Shown one piece after another: positions 1 to 8,634 of a stretch of 64,000 bases of DNA (the first letter of the stretch is position 1; each line of letters opens with the position of its first letter). The notes below the pieces were generated by a model. It was given only the letters and a program-made list of their open reading frames with translations. It was not told the DNA's origin and did not search any database. The translations under genes were made by a program, and so were the position numbers. Where the stretch lies: the NCBI RefSeq assembly GCF_014196715.1, contig NZ_JACIEF010000001.1, positions 1,160,872 through 1,224,871 on the forward strand, written 5' to 3'. This DNA is from Pedobacter zeae (GTDB taxonomy: Bacteria; Bacteroidota; Bacteroidia; Sphingobacteriales; Sphingobacteriaceae).

Positions 1-290
1 CCAGGCTAACCGGAAATGTGAGATTTGCCTATTTCAATACGCCAGGCTATAACAGTAGAATTTACGCCTACGAAGATGATGTGTTGTACAGTTTTGCTTT
101 TGGTATGTATAGTGGAAAGGGTGTTCGTACCTATTTGAACCTAAGGTATAATGTAATCAAGAGACTAAGTTTTTGGATGAGGTATGGCTTGTTTGTGTAC
201 AGGGATGTAGAAACGGTAGGGACTTACCTGGATGAAATTAAAGGCAATAAAAAATCGGAAATTAAAATCCAGTTACGTTATCAATTTTAA
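1..290 (+). CDS. C-terminal end of an outer-membrane beta-barrel-like protein (5' truncated)
   Basis: The reading frame is open from base 3 to the TAA at 288-290, so the gene enters from the left edge. The visible 95 residues alternate polar and aromatic/hydrophobic residues and end in Phe (ending QLRYQF), as outer-membrane beta-barrels do. It stops 3 bp before comEC and is probably in the same operon. In Sphingobacteriaceae a large helix-hairpin-helix (ComEA-type) protein often precedes comEC. That identity is an inference from context, because the N-terminal domains lie outside the window. The GTG at 18 is an internal Val codon, not a start. Confidence 0.6.
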   Translation, partial: RLTGNVRFAYFNTPGYNSRIYAYEDDVLYSFAFGMYSGKGVRTYLNLRYNVIKRLSFWMRYGLFVYRDVETVGTYLDEIKGNKKSEIKIQLRYQF

Positions 291-293
291 ACA

Positions 294-2381
294 ATGTTTA
301 AATCTGAATATGTTTTTGTCAGGATCCTTTTCCCCTTTCTTTTAGGTATCTGTGTTTTTTATTTCTTTCAGATGAGCCTATATATTCAGCTATTCACTGT
401 AATGCTGCTTGTTATTTTACCGGGCACTTTATTTCTAAACATTACCTATAAAAGATTAAGCATATATCGTTATAAAGGAACTATTGGGCTTTTAATTTTT
501 CTACTTTTTTTCAGTCTTGGCGCTTTGCTCTGCTTGCTCAATAATGAAAGCCTGAACCAAAGTTACTTCGCCAAAACTCCCTGCAATTACTTAAAAGTTT
601 GGGTGAATGATGAACCACAACAAAGCAATACGCTCTTGCGCTTTAAAGCTAAGGTAATATCAGGATATCAAAAAGATAAACAGGTGCGGCTAAGCGGACA
701 GATGCTTATTACCTTAAGATTGGACAGCATAAGCCCCATAAAACTTAAATATGGCGACGAAATTATAATTCCGGCTAAATATACAGTGGTAGAGCCTCCA
801 TATAATCCTGCAGAATTCGATTTTAAAGCCTGGTTAGGTAGCCAGAATATTTACCACCAGGCATTTATGGATCAGGACCACATTGTTATCAATAAAAATA
901 ACATTAGTAACCCCATTATAAAGAGGGCTTTAAACTTAAGGGAAAAACAGGTTGCAAAATACCGGAGACTGATTAAAAACGACGAGGCTTTTGCCGTGGC
1001 CTCTACTCTTATTTTAGGCTACCGGGCCGATTTAAATCAAGAAACTTTATCGGCATATTCCAGAACAGGAACCATTCATGCTTTATCAGTATCAGGGGCA
1101 CACGTAGCGATTATCTATGTTGTTTTAGATTTGCTGTTCTTTTTTTTGAATAATAACCGGGCATTAAAGATGCTGAAACTCCTGCTTATCTGTGCTTTGA
1201 TTTGGGGATATGCTTTGTTAACCGGACTATCCCCTTCCGTGGTTCGCTCGGCCATAATGATTACTGTTTTAATCATGGCCAAAGGTTTATCAAAGAAAAC
1301 AAACAGTTATAATGTTCTGGCCTTTTCAGCCTTTTGCCAGTTGGCTTATCATCCATTTTTAATCTGGGATGTTGGCTTCCAACTCTCCTACCTGGCTGTA
1401 TTTGGTTTAATTTATCTTCAGCCTAAAATTTACAACCTCCTTTATGCTGGGCCAAATTGGATAGATAAATTATGGAGTTTTACCTCTATGTCTTTAGCTG
1501 CACAAGTAGTTACGTTTCCATTAAGCATTTATTATTTCCATCAATTTCCGCTTTACTTTCTTTTTGCCAATCTTTTGATTACCATCCCATTGATATTAAT
1601 GATGTATTTAGGAATTGTAGTCTTAATTCCGCCATTCGGTTTCCTGTCCCCGGTTTTAGAATGGATCATAAATTTTACCAATGCCGTACTGAAATGGATG
1701 GCCAGTTTACCGTATGCCAGCTTTTCATCCATATGGATTAATTTACCCGAATTAACCTTATTGAGCCTTTTTTTGGGATTGGCCGTTTATGCATTGGCCA
1801 AATTTAATAAACAACTTTTGTTCACTTCTTTATTGTTATTGGTTTGTTATCAGCTTTTGGTTATGTGCGACGGTTTAAAGGCTTTTCACCAAAGGAAAAT
1901 CATTTTCTTTTCCCTCAGAAAAAACTATGCGGCTGCTTTTATTAATGGAAAAGAAGCTGTTTTAATTTCAGATCTTACCAGAGAGGATAAAAACTATTCA
2001 TTTTCTATTGAACCGGCATTAACCCAACTACAATTAAACAAAATACATTTTATTAATGTTAAGAAAGACACCGTTTTAGGGCATTTTGTACTAAAGAATA
2101 ACCAGATTGCCTTTTTTCAGTATAAGTTACTCCTGCTTGATGAAAACCTGAATGGTAAAAAGATAGATGGAAATGCTACTTTTTCAGGCATCTGGTTAAG
2201 TGGAAATACAAAATTCAATTTTGGCAATATGGGTGCCGGTATAAGATATAAAACGGCAATAATAGATGCCACTAATAAAGAGTATAAAATTCAGGTCTTA
2301 AAGCGGCAAATGGAGAATAATCATATAGAAGTATATGTTTTAAAGAAAAATAAAGCATATTTGGTACAACTAACACAATAA
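294..2381 (+). CDS. comEC: ComEC/Rec2-family competence membrane protein, degenerate C-terminal domain
   Basis: A 695-residue polytopic inner-membrane protein expected to form the channel that carries transforming single-stranded DNA into the cytoplasm. The N-terminus has membrane segments followed by a soluble DUF4131-like region (about 30-190). The Competence core follows, with the diagnostic ALSVSGAHVAI near residue 262 and many membrane helices to about 510. The C-terminal 160 residues sit where other ComEC proteins carry a metallo-beta-lactamase domain, but I see no HxHxDH metal motif. The domain is therefore absent or degenerate. It starts 3 bp after the upstream gene and ends 1 bp before the next, so it lies in an operon. 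Confidence 0.9.
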   Translation: MFKSEYVFVRILFPFLLGICVFYFFQMSLYIQLFTVMLLVILPGTLFLNITYKRLSIYRYKGTIGLLIFLLFFSLGALLCLLNNESLNQSYFAKTPCNYLKVWVNDEPQQSNTLLRFKAKVISGYQKDKQVRLSGQMLITLRLDSISPIKLKYGDEIIIPAKYTVVEPPYNPAEFDFKAWLGSQNIYHQAFMDQDHIVINKNNISNPIIKRALNLREKQVAKYRRLIKNDEAFAVASTLILGYRADLNQETLSAYSRTGTIHALSVSGAHVAIIYVVLDLLFFFLNNNRALKMLKLLLICALIWGYALLTGLSPSVVRSAIMITVLIMAKGLSKKTNSYNVLAFSAFCQLAYHPFLIWDVGFQLSYLAVFGLIYLQPKIYNLLYAGPNWIDKLWSFTSMSLAAQVVTFPLSIYYFHQFPLYFLFANLLITIPLILMMYLGIVVLIPPFGFLSPVLEWIINFTNAVLKWMASLPYASFSSIWINLPELTLLSLFLGLAVYALAKFNKQLLFTSLLLLVCYQLLVMCDGLKAFHQRKIIFFSLRKNYAAAFINGKEAVLISDLTREDKNYSFSIEPALTQLQLNKIHFINVKKDTVLGHFVLKNNQIAFFQYKLLLLDENLNGKKIDGNATFSGIWLSGNTKFNFGNMGAGIRYKTAIIDATNKEYKIQVLKRQMENNHIEVYVLKKNKAYLVQLTQ

Positions 2382-2382
2382 G

Positions 2383-3159
2383 ATGGAAAATCTGGTTTTA
2401 TATCAGGTTGCTGAAAGAATAGCAACGATAACGATCAATAGGCCCGAAAAGAAAAATGCGCTGAACCCTCGACTTATAGCCGAATTAACTTCAGCCTTTA
2501 TCCAGGCATCAGAGGACGACCTGGTAAAAGTAGTCATATTAAATGCAAATGGAGATGCTTTTAGTGCTGGTGCCGATTTAGCATATCTTCAGCAACTACA
2601 GCACAATACATTCGAAGAAAATGTTGCCGATTCAAATGCGCTCAAAAAACTCTTTACCACCATTTATTATCTGCCAAAGGTGGTAATTGCCCAGGTAGAA
2701 GGCCATGCCATTGCTGGTGGCTGCGGTTTAGCCACAATCTGCGATATTGTTTTTGCCACTCCTGAAAGCAATTTCGGTTATACCGAGGTAAAAATAGGTT
2801 TTGTTCCAGCTATCGTTTCCTGCTTTTTAAAACAAAAGGTAAGTGAATCCATCGCCAAGGAAATTTTACTGACCGGAAAAACATTCTCTGCTGAACAGGC
2901 ACTTAACTATAATTTAATAAATTTTGTAACAAATTCATCAGATATTCATCAAAAGACAAGAGAATTTGCACTAAGTTTGTGTTCAGGGAGTTCAGGTAAT
3001 TCATTAATGATTACAAAACAGCTGATTACCCAAACGGTTAATCCTTATTTAGAAAAAAGCTTGGAAACCGCGGTACAAATCAATGCCAGGGTGAGGGAAA
3101 GCGAAGATTTTAAAAAAGGAATCTCTTTATTTTTGAAAAAAGAAAAAATCAATTGGTAA
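2383..3159 (+). CDS. Enoyl-CoA hydratase/isomerase family protein (methylglutaconyl-CoA hydratase-like)
   Basis: A 258-residue crotonase-fold protein. The oxyanion-hole segments SAGADL (61-66) and AIAGGCG (109-115) are present, as is the acidic residue E135 in TEVKIGFVPA. The wording around IGFVPAIVS resembles methylglutaconyl-CoA hydratases of leucine degradation, but the exact substrate cannot be read from sequence. The start codon follows the comEC stop after one base, so translation is probably coupled even though the functions are unrelated. Length is normal for the family. Confidence 0.85.
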   Translation: MENLVLYQVAERIATITINRPEKKNALNPRLIAELTSAFIQASEDDLVKVVILNANGDAFSAGADLAYLQQLQHNTFEENVADSNALKKLFTTIYYLPKVVIAQVEGHAIAGGCGLATICDIVFATPESNFGYTEVKIGFVPAIVSCFLKQKVSESIAKEILLTGKTFSAEQALNYNLINFVTNSSDIHQKTREFALSLCSGSSGNSLMITKQLITQTVNPYLEKSLETAVQINARVRESEDFKKGISLFLKKEKINW

Positions 3160-3181
3160 ATAACTAAACTAAAATAAAAAC

Positions 3182-3829
3182 ATGTTCAAATCAATCAAAA
3201 CTGGCATCGTAGCGTTAATCTTAGTAAGTACTGCTATAATTGCTCATGCACAAAAGAAAATTGCTGAAGGTACTTTGGTATTTGCGGTAACTGCCAATGG
3301 CTCTACAACTGATATTAAAACTAAATTTAATGGCAGCTTAACCAAAATTGAAATTGAAAATGGCCCGGCATTGGTTAACATCATTTCAAACACAGCAGAT
3401 AAAACCGGATTATTATTGATCGATGTTCCGGTAGCACAAAAACAGTTTGCAGTAAAAGTAAGTAAAGCGGAAACGGAAGCACAGGAAGCATTGTTGCCAA
3501 AATATTCTGATTACAAAGCCACTGGCGAAAAACAGGTAATTGGCGGGTTTAATGCCGAAAAATATACCTACAAAGACGACAAAGGCGGAGCGCATGAATT
3601 ATGGGCTACTAAAGATGTTGATATCACTGCAGTTACCAATGGCGGTTTCTTTAAGGGTTTGGGCGCTTTTCCTGTAAAATATTCGGCAGTAATTAATGGC
3701 GTAAATTCAGACCTGGTTCTGAAATCTCTTTCTGAAGCCAAGGTAGGTGCCATTACCACTGAAATTCCTGCTGGTTACGAAGTAGTAACTATGGAGGAAT
3801 TGAAAGCAATGCAAGGTGGAGGTGAATAA
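3182..3829 (+). CDS. Secreted periplasmic protein, DUF4412-like
   Basis: A 215-residue protein with a clear signal peptide (Lys near the N-terminus, hydrophobic core, cleavage near AHA-QK at about residue 23). The rest is beta-rich, with a repeated pattern of short strands that reads like the LolA/DUF4412 type of fold. The tail has IPAGYEVVTMEEL, typical of such proteins. No catalytic residues are evident. It follows the crotonase gene by 22 bp and is closed by a strong hairpin terminator, so it is probably the last gene of the comEC operon. Family assignment is tentative. Confidence 0.6.
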   Translation: MFKSIKTGIVALILVSTAIIAHAQKKIAEGTLVFAVTANGSTTDIKTKFNGSLTKIEIENGPALVNIISNTADKTGLLLIDVPVAQKQFAVKVSKAETEAQEALLPKYSDYKATGEKQVIGGFNAEKYTYKDDKGGAHELWATKDVDITAVTNGGFFKGLGAFPVKYSAVINGVNSDLVLKSLSEAKVGAITTEIPAGYEVVTMEELKAMQGGGE

Positions 3830-3852
3830 TTAACCAATTCCAGCTAAATTAT

Positions 3853-3910
3853 AGCTTTTTAACTGCGGGCTTTTTATTTAAATTAGCCTGAAAGTTAAAA
3901 AGCTTTTTTT
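3853..3910 (+). terminator. Rho-independent terminator after 3182-3829
   Basis: A perfect 12-bp inverted repeat (AGCTTTTTAACT at 3853-3864, AGTTAAAAAGCT at 3893-3904) is followed by a run of seven T. A GC-rich loop lies between the arms. Confidence 0.8.
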
Positions 3911-3927
3911 ATGTCTAAAAATTATAT

Positions 3928-6096
3928 ATGATTAAAAACTTATTACTCAGATTATCAGTATTTTGTATTGGGATATGTGCGCTAATTGATGCCAAAGCCC
4001 AAGGCATCAACTGGGCAAAAGATGGCAACTCCTATTACCAGATTGCAAGCGGAGAAATTATTTTGGTTAGCCTCCCTAAAAACGACAGAAAAACAATTAT
4101 ATCGAGGGCACTGTTAACCCCTGCCGGGAAAGATAATGCCCTAGCGGTTAGAAGTTTTCAGCTGTCTGATGATGGTACAAAAGCACTCATCTACACCAAC
4201 AGTAAAAAAGTTTGGCGGTACGATACGCGTGGCGATTATTGGCTGGCTGATTTAACAGCCAACAAGATTACCCAGATTGGGAAAGATAAGCCTGCATCCT
4301 CATTAATGTTTGCAAAACTATCGCCTGATGGAAGTAAAGTGGCCTATGTAAGCAAACACAATTTATATGTAGAAAATATTGACGGGACCGGGGCTAAAGC
4401 GTTAACCACTGATGGCACCGACCGGATGATCAATGGTACCTTTGATTGGGTTTATGAAGAGGAATTTGACTGCCGGGATGGTTTTAGATGGAGCCCTGAC
4501 GGGAAATCAATAGCTTATTGGCAGATTGATGCAACCAAAATCAAAAATTTTTTGATGATCAACAATACCGATTCTATTTATTCGTACACCATCCCGGTGG
4601 AATATCCAAAAGTGGGTGAAAACCCATCTGCCTGCAAAGTTGGGGTAGTTGATATTGCCTCTGCAAAAACAAATTGGTTAAATGTTCCGGGCGATAATAT
4701 CCAGCATTACATTCCAAGGATGCAGTGGGTTCCGAACAGCAATACAATCATTTTGCAGCAGCTTAACCGCGAGCAGAACGAAAGTAAAGTATTTATCTGC
4801 AATGCCGTTACAGGTGATGCAAAAGCGGTGTATACTGAAAAGGCAAAAACCTGGATCGATGCCCAGGACGAATGGAAATGGCTCAATGATAATAAAGAGT
4901 TTACCATTGTATCAGAGAAAGATGGCTGGAAGCACCTGTACAGGATCAGTATTGATGGAAAAAAAGAGACGTTGGTTACGAAAGGCAATTACGATGTAAT
5001 CGATGTAAAATTGATGGATGTAAAAAACAATATGGTTTACTTCCTGGCATCGCCAACCAATGCTACACAAAAATATCTTTTTAAAACCAAGCTGGATGGA
5101 AAAGGAAAATTGGAACAGGTTACCCCTTCTATTCTGCCTGGAACGCATAATTACGACATCTCTCCAAGTGCAGCTTTTGCGCGCCATAATTATAACAGTT
5201 CTATCGTTAGGCCAATTGCCGAGTGGATGAATTTCACAACAGGCAATCCTTTAACCATGGATGGAAGTATTACCACGCAATTATCCAAACAGCCGGCGGC
5301 TAAAAACAATGTGGAGTTTTTCAAGGTAACAACTGAGGATGGCATTGAAATGGATGGCTGGATGAAAAAACCTGATAATTTTAATCCGGCTAAAAAATAT
5401 CCGGTCGTATTTTATGTTTATGGTGAACCTGCCGCACCTACAGCGGCAGATACGTATGGCGCAGGAAGAAATGCTTTATACGCGGGCGACATGGCCAAAG
5501 ATGGTTATATCTATATTTCAATGGATAACAGGGGTGCCCCTGTACCAAAAGGAAGCACCTGGCGTAAAAGTATTTACAAAAACATCGGTGTGATCAATAT
5601 CCGCGATCAGGCAATGGCAGCTAAAAAATTATTGGCTACCAACGCTTTTATGGATAAAGACCGTGTGGCCGTTTGGGGCTGGAGCGGTGGTGGTTCATCT
5701 ACCTTAAACCTGATGTTCCAATATCCTGAAATTTACAAAACAGGTATTGCCATCGCTGCGGTTGGTAACCAGTTAACTTACGATAATGTTTACCAGGAGC
5801 GTTATATGGGTACACCTTTTCCAAGTAAAGAAGCTTATGTAAAGGGCTCTCCTGTTACTTATGCCAAAAACTTAAAAGGAAATTTATTGTACATACACGG
5901 TACCGGCGATGATAATGTACACTATCAAAATGCCGAAATGTTGATCAATGAACTGATTAAAAACGGAAAGGTTTTTCAGTTGATGAGCTATCCTAACCGT
6001 ACGCACAGTATTTCAGAAGGTGAAGGAACAAGCGAACACCTGTCGTTAACCTATACCAAGTTTTTAAGGGAAAATTGTCCTCCGGGGGCAAGATAA
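3928..6096 (+). CDS. Dipeptidyl peptidase IV, S9B family
   Basis: A 722-residue exported serine exopeptidase that removes X-Pro/X-Ala dipeptides. It has a signal peptide (cleavage near DAKA-QG), an eight-bladed beta-propeller (about 40-470) and an alpha/beta-hydrolase domain. The catalytic triad reads as S586 (GWSGGG), D662 (GTGDDNVHYQ) and H693 (THSI). The substrate-anchoring glutamates sit in DWVYEEEF (E178/E179), which separates DPP IV from other S9 peptidases. It is monocistronic, flanked by terminators on both sides, and likely serves peptide nutrition in the periplasm. Confidence 0.93.
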   Translation: MIKNLLLRLSVFCIGICALIDAKAQGINWAKDGNSYYQIASGEIILVSLPKNDRKTIISRALLTPAGKDNALAVRSFQLSDDGTKALIYTNSKKVWRYDTRGDYWLADLTANKITQIGKDKPASSLMFAKLSPDGSKVAYVSKHNLYVENIDGTGAKALTTDGTDRMINGTFDWVYEEEFDCRDGFRWSPDGKSIAYWQIDATKIKNFLMINNTDSIYSYTIPVEYPKVGENPSACKVGVVDIASAKTNWLNVPGDNIQHYIPRMQWVPNSNTIILQQLNREQNESKVFICNAVTGDAKAVYTEKAKTWIDAQDEWKWLNDNKEFTIVSEKDGWKHLYRISIDGKKETLVTKGNYDVIDVKLMDVKNNMVYFLASPTNATQKYLFKTKLDGKGKLEQVTPSILPGTHNYDISPSAAFARHNYNSSIVRPIAEWMNFTTGNPLTMDGSITTQLSKQPAAKNNVEFFKVTTEDGIEMDGWMKKPDNFNPAKKYPVVFYVYGEPAAPTAADTYGAGRNALYAGDMAKDGYIYISMDNRGAPVPKGSTWRKSIYKNIGVINIRDQAMAAKKLLATNAFMDKDRVAVWGWSGGGSSTLNLMFQYPEIYKTGIAIAAVGNQLTYDNVYQERYMGTPFPSKEAYVKGSPVTYAKNLKGNLLYIHGTGDDNVHYQNAEMLINELIKNGKVFQLMSYPNRTHSISEGEGTSEHLSLTYTKFLRENCPPGAR

Positions 6097-6104
6097 AGAT
6101 TTTA

Positions 6105-6130
6105 AAAGCAGCTTTAGGGCTGCTTTTTTT
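6105..6130. terminator. Terminator between convergent genes
   Basis: Arms AAAGCAGC (6105-6112) and GCTGCTTT (6119-6126) with a 6-base loop are followed by a T run on the plus strand. The A-rich left flank also gives Ts on the minus strand. It probably serves both the DPP IV gene and the convergent DUF3307 gene, whose stop codon is at 6129. Confidence 0.75.
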
Positions 6131-6836
6131 ATGCGATAAACCTTTGGATGAGCATTGCTGTTATAATGGCTATCCCGAAACTTAATAGGGTTCCGATCAG
6201 CACATATTCAGTAAGTTTCAGATCGTGTTTCTCTTTGAGATCACCAAATCTGAATATTGATTTTGCCGCGAGCAAAAAGCCAACTGCCTCAAAATGGTTG
6301 GTAAGAATAAACAGAAAAATCAAGGTTCTTTCCAGTATTCCGATGTATTTGCCCGCGTTCTCTAACGATTTAGGGCCATCTGGCTGATCAGGGATCCACT
6401 TGGCAATTATCACCTTCATCACGATTGATGTTGGCAGGGTTAAAAACAGAGTGCCCGAAATTAATATCCAGATACGCAGGTCATTTAAATAGGCAATATC
6501 CAGGTTTCCTTTATAAAAGAGATGCCACACGGCCACTATCGATCCAAAGTGCAATGCCTGATCTGCAAAAAATAGTATACGGGCATTTTTACTGTTTTGA
6601 AAGATCGATTTTAACGCATCGATAAGCAAATGGATCAAACCTATCGTTAAAGCTGTTTTCCAGACATTGAAATTTAAAAAAACAAGAAATATCAAAGCCA
6701 TGTGCACTGCTACATGCAGATAAAGCTTTGGTGATTTTAACTTTTTTCTCTCTTTATCTTTTACCCAGGCATTTGGCTGCAAAAAGAAATCTCCAATTAA
6801 ATGGGCAATAATTAGCTTAATTAAATAGATATCCAT
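6129..6836 (-). CDS. DUF3307 polytopic membrane protein
   Basis: A 235-residue protein with about six membrane segments. The N-terminal HLIGDFFLQ is the signature of DUF3307. Its membrane helices carry an unusual set of His and Asp residues (HLIGDFF, HVAVHM, HLLIDALK, DQALH). I infer this could form an intramembrane metal site, but no activity is known to me. Its ATG shares one base with the stop of the SatD-like gene (6836), so the two are almost certainly translationally coupled and function together. It might be the effector or transporter partner of the upstream protein. Confidence 0.8.
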   Translation of the reverse strand: MDIYLIKLIIAHLIGDFFLQPNAWVKDKERKKLKSPKLYLHVAVHMALIFLVFLNFNVWKTALTIGLIHLLIDALKSIFQNSKNARILFFADQALHFGSIVAVWHLFYKGNLDIAYLNDLRIWILISGTLFLTLPTSIVMKVIIAKWIPDQPDGPKSLENAGKYIGILERTLIFLFILTNHFEAVGFLLAAKSIFRFGDLKEKHDLKLTEYVLIGTLLSFGIAIITAMLIQRFIA

Positions 6837-7447
6837 TATTTTAAGATCATTTGGTTCAGTTTTTTACGGTATAGCTTATCCACTTCCATTATTTCATTAT
6901 AATGAGCGCGTTTTAGGGCCTCACTTACAGAAGATTGGGTTCTGCCCGAAATTGCTGCCAATTCGCTCTGCAGCCGGTTTTCGTTTTCCAATGCAAGTTT
7001 TACCATTTCAGCAGCTACTTCTCCCCAATTATCCATGGCAATAAGAGACAGTTTGATCAGAACATTCATCTCTTCATCAAAATCAGGGTTATCCGTTTTG
7101 ATGGCCAGATTGGTTTTAGACTGTTTCAGGGTATCAAAGGCTGTACCCGAATGAACAAATGCATCGCCGCTTGATTCTGATAGTTTCCTTCTTTTGTTTT
7201 TAATTGTACCAATGCCAATGCCCATCCTCACATCGGCAGGCTTATTTACCCTGATACAGGCTTTAATATAGGCTGCAAGTTTGATGGCTTCTTCGGCCTC
7301 TACTCCTACCTGAAAACTGTCTCCGCGGAAAATTTCCCACCTGTTAGATTCTCCTGCTGCCAATTTCAACGCAGATTTTAGGTTCGATAACCAACTGTCT
7401 TTAATTCTTCTTGAACCTACAATATCACCGGTTATAATACAAATCAT
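6836..7447 (-). CDS. SatD-family protein: cyclase-like core plus C-terminal helix-turn-helix
   Basis: A 203-residue cytosolic protein. Residues 1-110 match SatD proteins and also read like a minimal class III nucleotidyl-cyclase core. ITGDIVGSRR (6-14, D8) parallels the DIVGST metal motif. RGDSF (41-45, D43) parallels the second-metal GDGF. VRMGIGIGTI (73-82) and GDAFVHSGTAF (94-104) parallel the late cyclase strands. The transition-state Asn/Arg of true cyclases are not evident, so catalysis is uncertain. Residues about 150-195 contain a winged-helix-like segment (AAISGRTQSSVSEALKRA). It could therefore bind the three palindromes just upstream and regulate itself and the divergent repair genes. 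The family call is good; cyclase kinship and regulation are inference. Confidence 0.7.
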   Translation of the reverse strand: MICIITGDIVGSRRIKDSWLSNLKSALKLAAGESNRWEIFRGDSFQVGVEAEEAIKLAAYIKACIRVNKPADVRMGIGIGTIKNKRRKLSESSGDAFVHSGTAFDTLKQSKTNLAIKTDNPDFDEEMNVLIKLSLIAMDNWGEVAAEMVKLALENENRLQSELAAISGRTQSSVSEALKRAHYNEIMEVDKLYRKKLNQMILK

Positions 7448-7485
7448 ACTACAATATCGAACTTATTATCCATATTACAAAAAAT

Positions 7486-7563
7486 AATATCGGCTAATTA
7501 GCCGATATTTCGATTTATCGGCTAATTAGCCGATATTTTAAATTATCGGGTATTTACCCGATA
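7486..7563. promoter_or_regulatory. Three tandem palindromic operators with exact 28-bp periodicity
   Basis: P1 (7486-7509) is a 24-bp perfect palindrome centred at 7497.5. P2 (7516-7535, TATCGGCTAATTAGCCGATA) is a 20-bp perfect palindrome centred at 7525.5. P3 (7544-7563, TATCGGGTATTTACCCGATA) is a 20-bp palindrome with one central mismatch, centred at 7553.5. The array ends 38 bp from the SatD start and 40 bp from the exonuclease start, so it is central in the divergent promoter. A -7-like box on the minus strand (complement of 7477-7485, one base longer than TAnnTTTG) abuts P1. This looks like cooperative binding of a dimeric regulator. Confidence 0.8.
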
Positions 7564-7603
7564 TTGAACTAAAACTAATCCCTGAATTTATTGTTTAGTA
7601 GCT

Positions 7604-8632
7604 ATGGCGTTGATCGAATTTACCAAAAGAGGCATTTATTGTAAGCAGGGCGATTTTTATATTGATCCCTGGTGGCCAGTAGATTACGCCGTAACTACAC
7701 ATGGACACAGCGACCACGTTCGGTTTGGAAACAAATATTACCTGTGCCATACTTTAACCAAACCCATCATCAAACGCAGGATCAGTGAAGATTTAAATGT
7801 AGAAACATTGGAGTACGGAGAAAGCATTAACCGTAATGGCGTAAACATTTGTTTTTTCCCTGCCGGGCATATTATAGGATCGGCACAGGTACGCCTGGAA
7901 TACAAAGGTGAGGTTTGCGTGATCTCTGGTGATTATAAAATTGAAAATGACGGTATTACTACACCCTTTGAGCCTGTAAAATGCCACTCTTTTGTTTCAG
8001 AAAGTACTTTTGGCTTGCCGGTTTATAAATGGCAAAAACAGGAAATTGTTTTTAACGGCATCAGGAACTGGGTAAACGATAACATCAATCAACAGAAAAC
8101 AAGCGTGTTAATTGCCTATAGCTTGGGCAAAGCACAACGTTTAATTAAGAACCTGGCAGGTGATATCCCTATTTATGTACATAACAGTATTGCCAATTTA
8201 AATGAAGTGATTACAGCAGCTGGCGTGAATATTCCGGAAACCATCAGAATTACACCTGAAACAACCAAAGATGAATTGCGGAAAGGAATTGTAATTGTAC
8301 CACCAGTGATGCGGGATAGCCGCTGGATCAAAAATTTATCCCACCCGGTTACCGGCATATGTTCTGGCTGGATGCAGGTAAGGGCCCACCGCCGTTGGCA
8401 AAGTGCCGATGCCGGTTTTGCACTCAGTGATCATGCCGACTGGCCGGGCTTAATCGAAGCCATTACAGCAACAGGTGCCGAAAAAGTGTATGTTACCCAT
8501 GGTTTTACCGCTGCTTTTAGCCGCTTTTTAAATGACGAAGGTATTGAAGCGGCAGAAGTTTTAACCCAATTTGGCCAGGAAGATGACGAAGAAAATAAAG
8601 TAGATTTAGCCGGGCAAAATGAAAATAAATAA
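7604..8632 (+). CDS. Ligase-associated DNA damage response exonuclease (metallo-beta-lactamase fold)
   Basis: A 342-residue MBL/beta-CASP-type nuclease related to mRNA 3'-end processing and SNM1-like enzymes. The metal motif THGHSDH covers H33, H35, D37 and H38. Further ligand positions are in AGHIIGSAQ, SGDYK and SDHADW. It is the first gene of a four-gene set that NCBI names the ligase-associated DNA damage response system, found with an ATP-dependent ligase, an Lhr-core helicase and a phosphoesterase. It ends 2 bp before the ligase start. Expression is probably controlled by the palindromes 40 bp upstream. Confidence 0.9.
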   Translation: MALIEFTKRGIYCKQGDFYIDPWWPVDYAVTTHGHSDHVRFGNKYYLCHTLTKPIIKRRISEDLNVETLEYGESINRNGVNICFFPAGHIIGSAQVRLEYKGEVCVISGDYKIENDGITTPFEPVKCHSFVSESTFGLPVYKWQKQEIVFNGIRNWVNDNINQQKTSVLIAYSLGKAQRLIKNLAGDIPIYVHNSIANLNEVITAAGVNIPETIRITPETTKDELRKGIVIVPPVMRDSRWIKNLSHPVTGICSGWMQVRAHRRWQSADAGFALSDHADWPGLIEAITATGAEKVYVTHGFTAAFSRFLNDEGIEAAEVLTQFGQEDDEENKVDLAGQNENK

Positions 8633-8634
8633 TC

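Noticed and set aside
7486..7563. Mini CRISPR-like array (three repeats)
   Set aside because: The spacers would be 6-8 bp, the repeats are themselves perfect palindromes, and no cas genes are near. Operators fit better.
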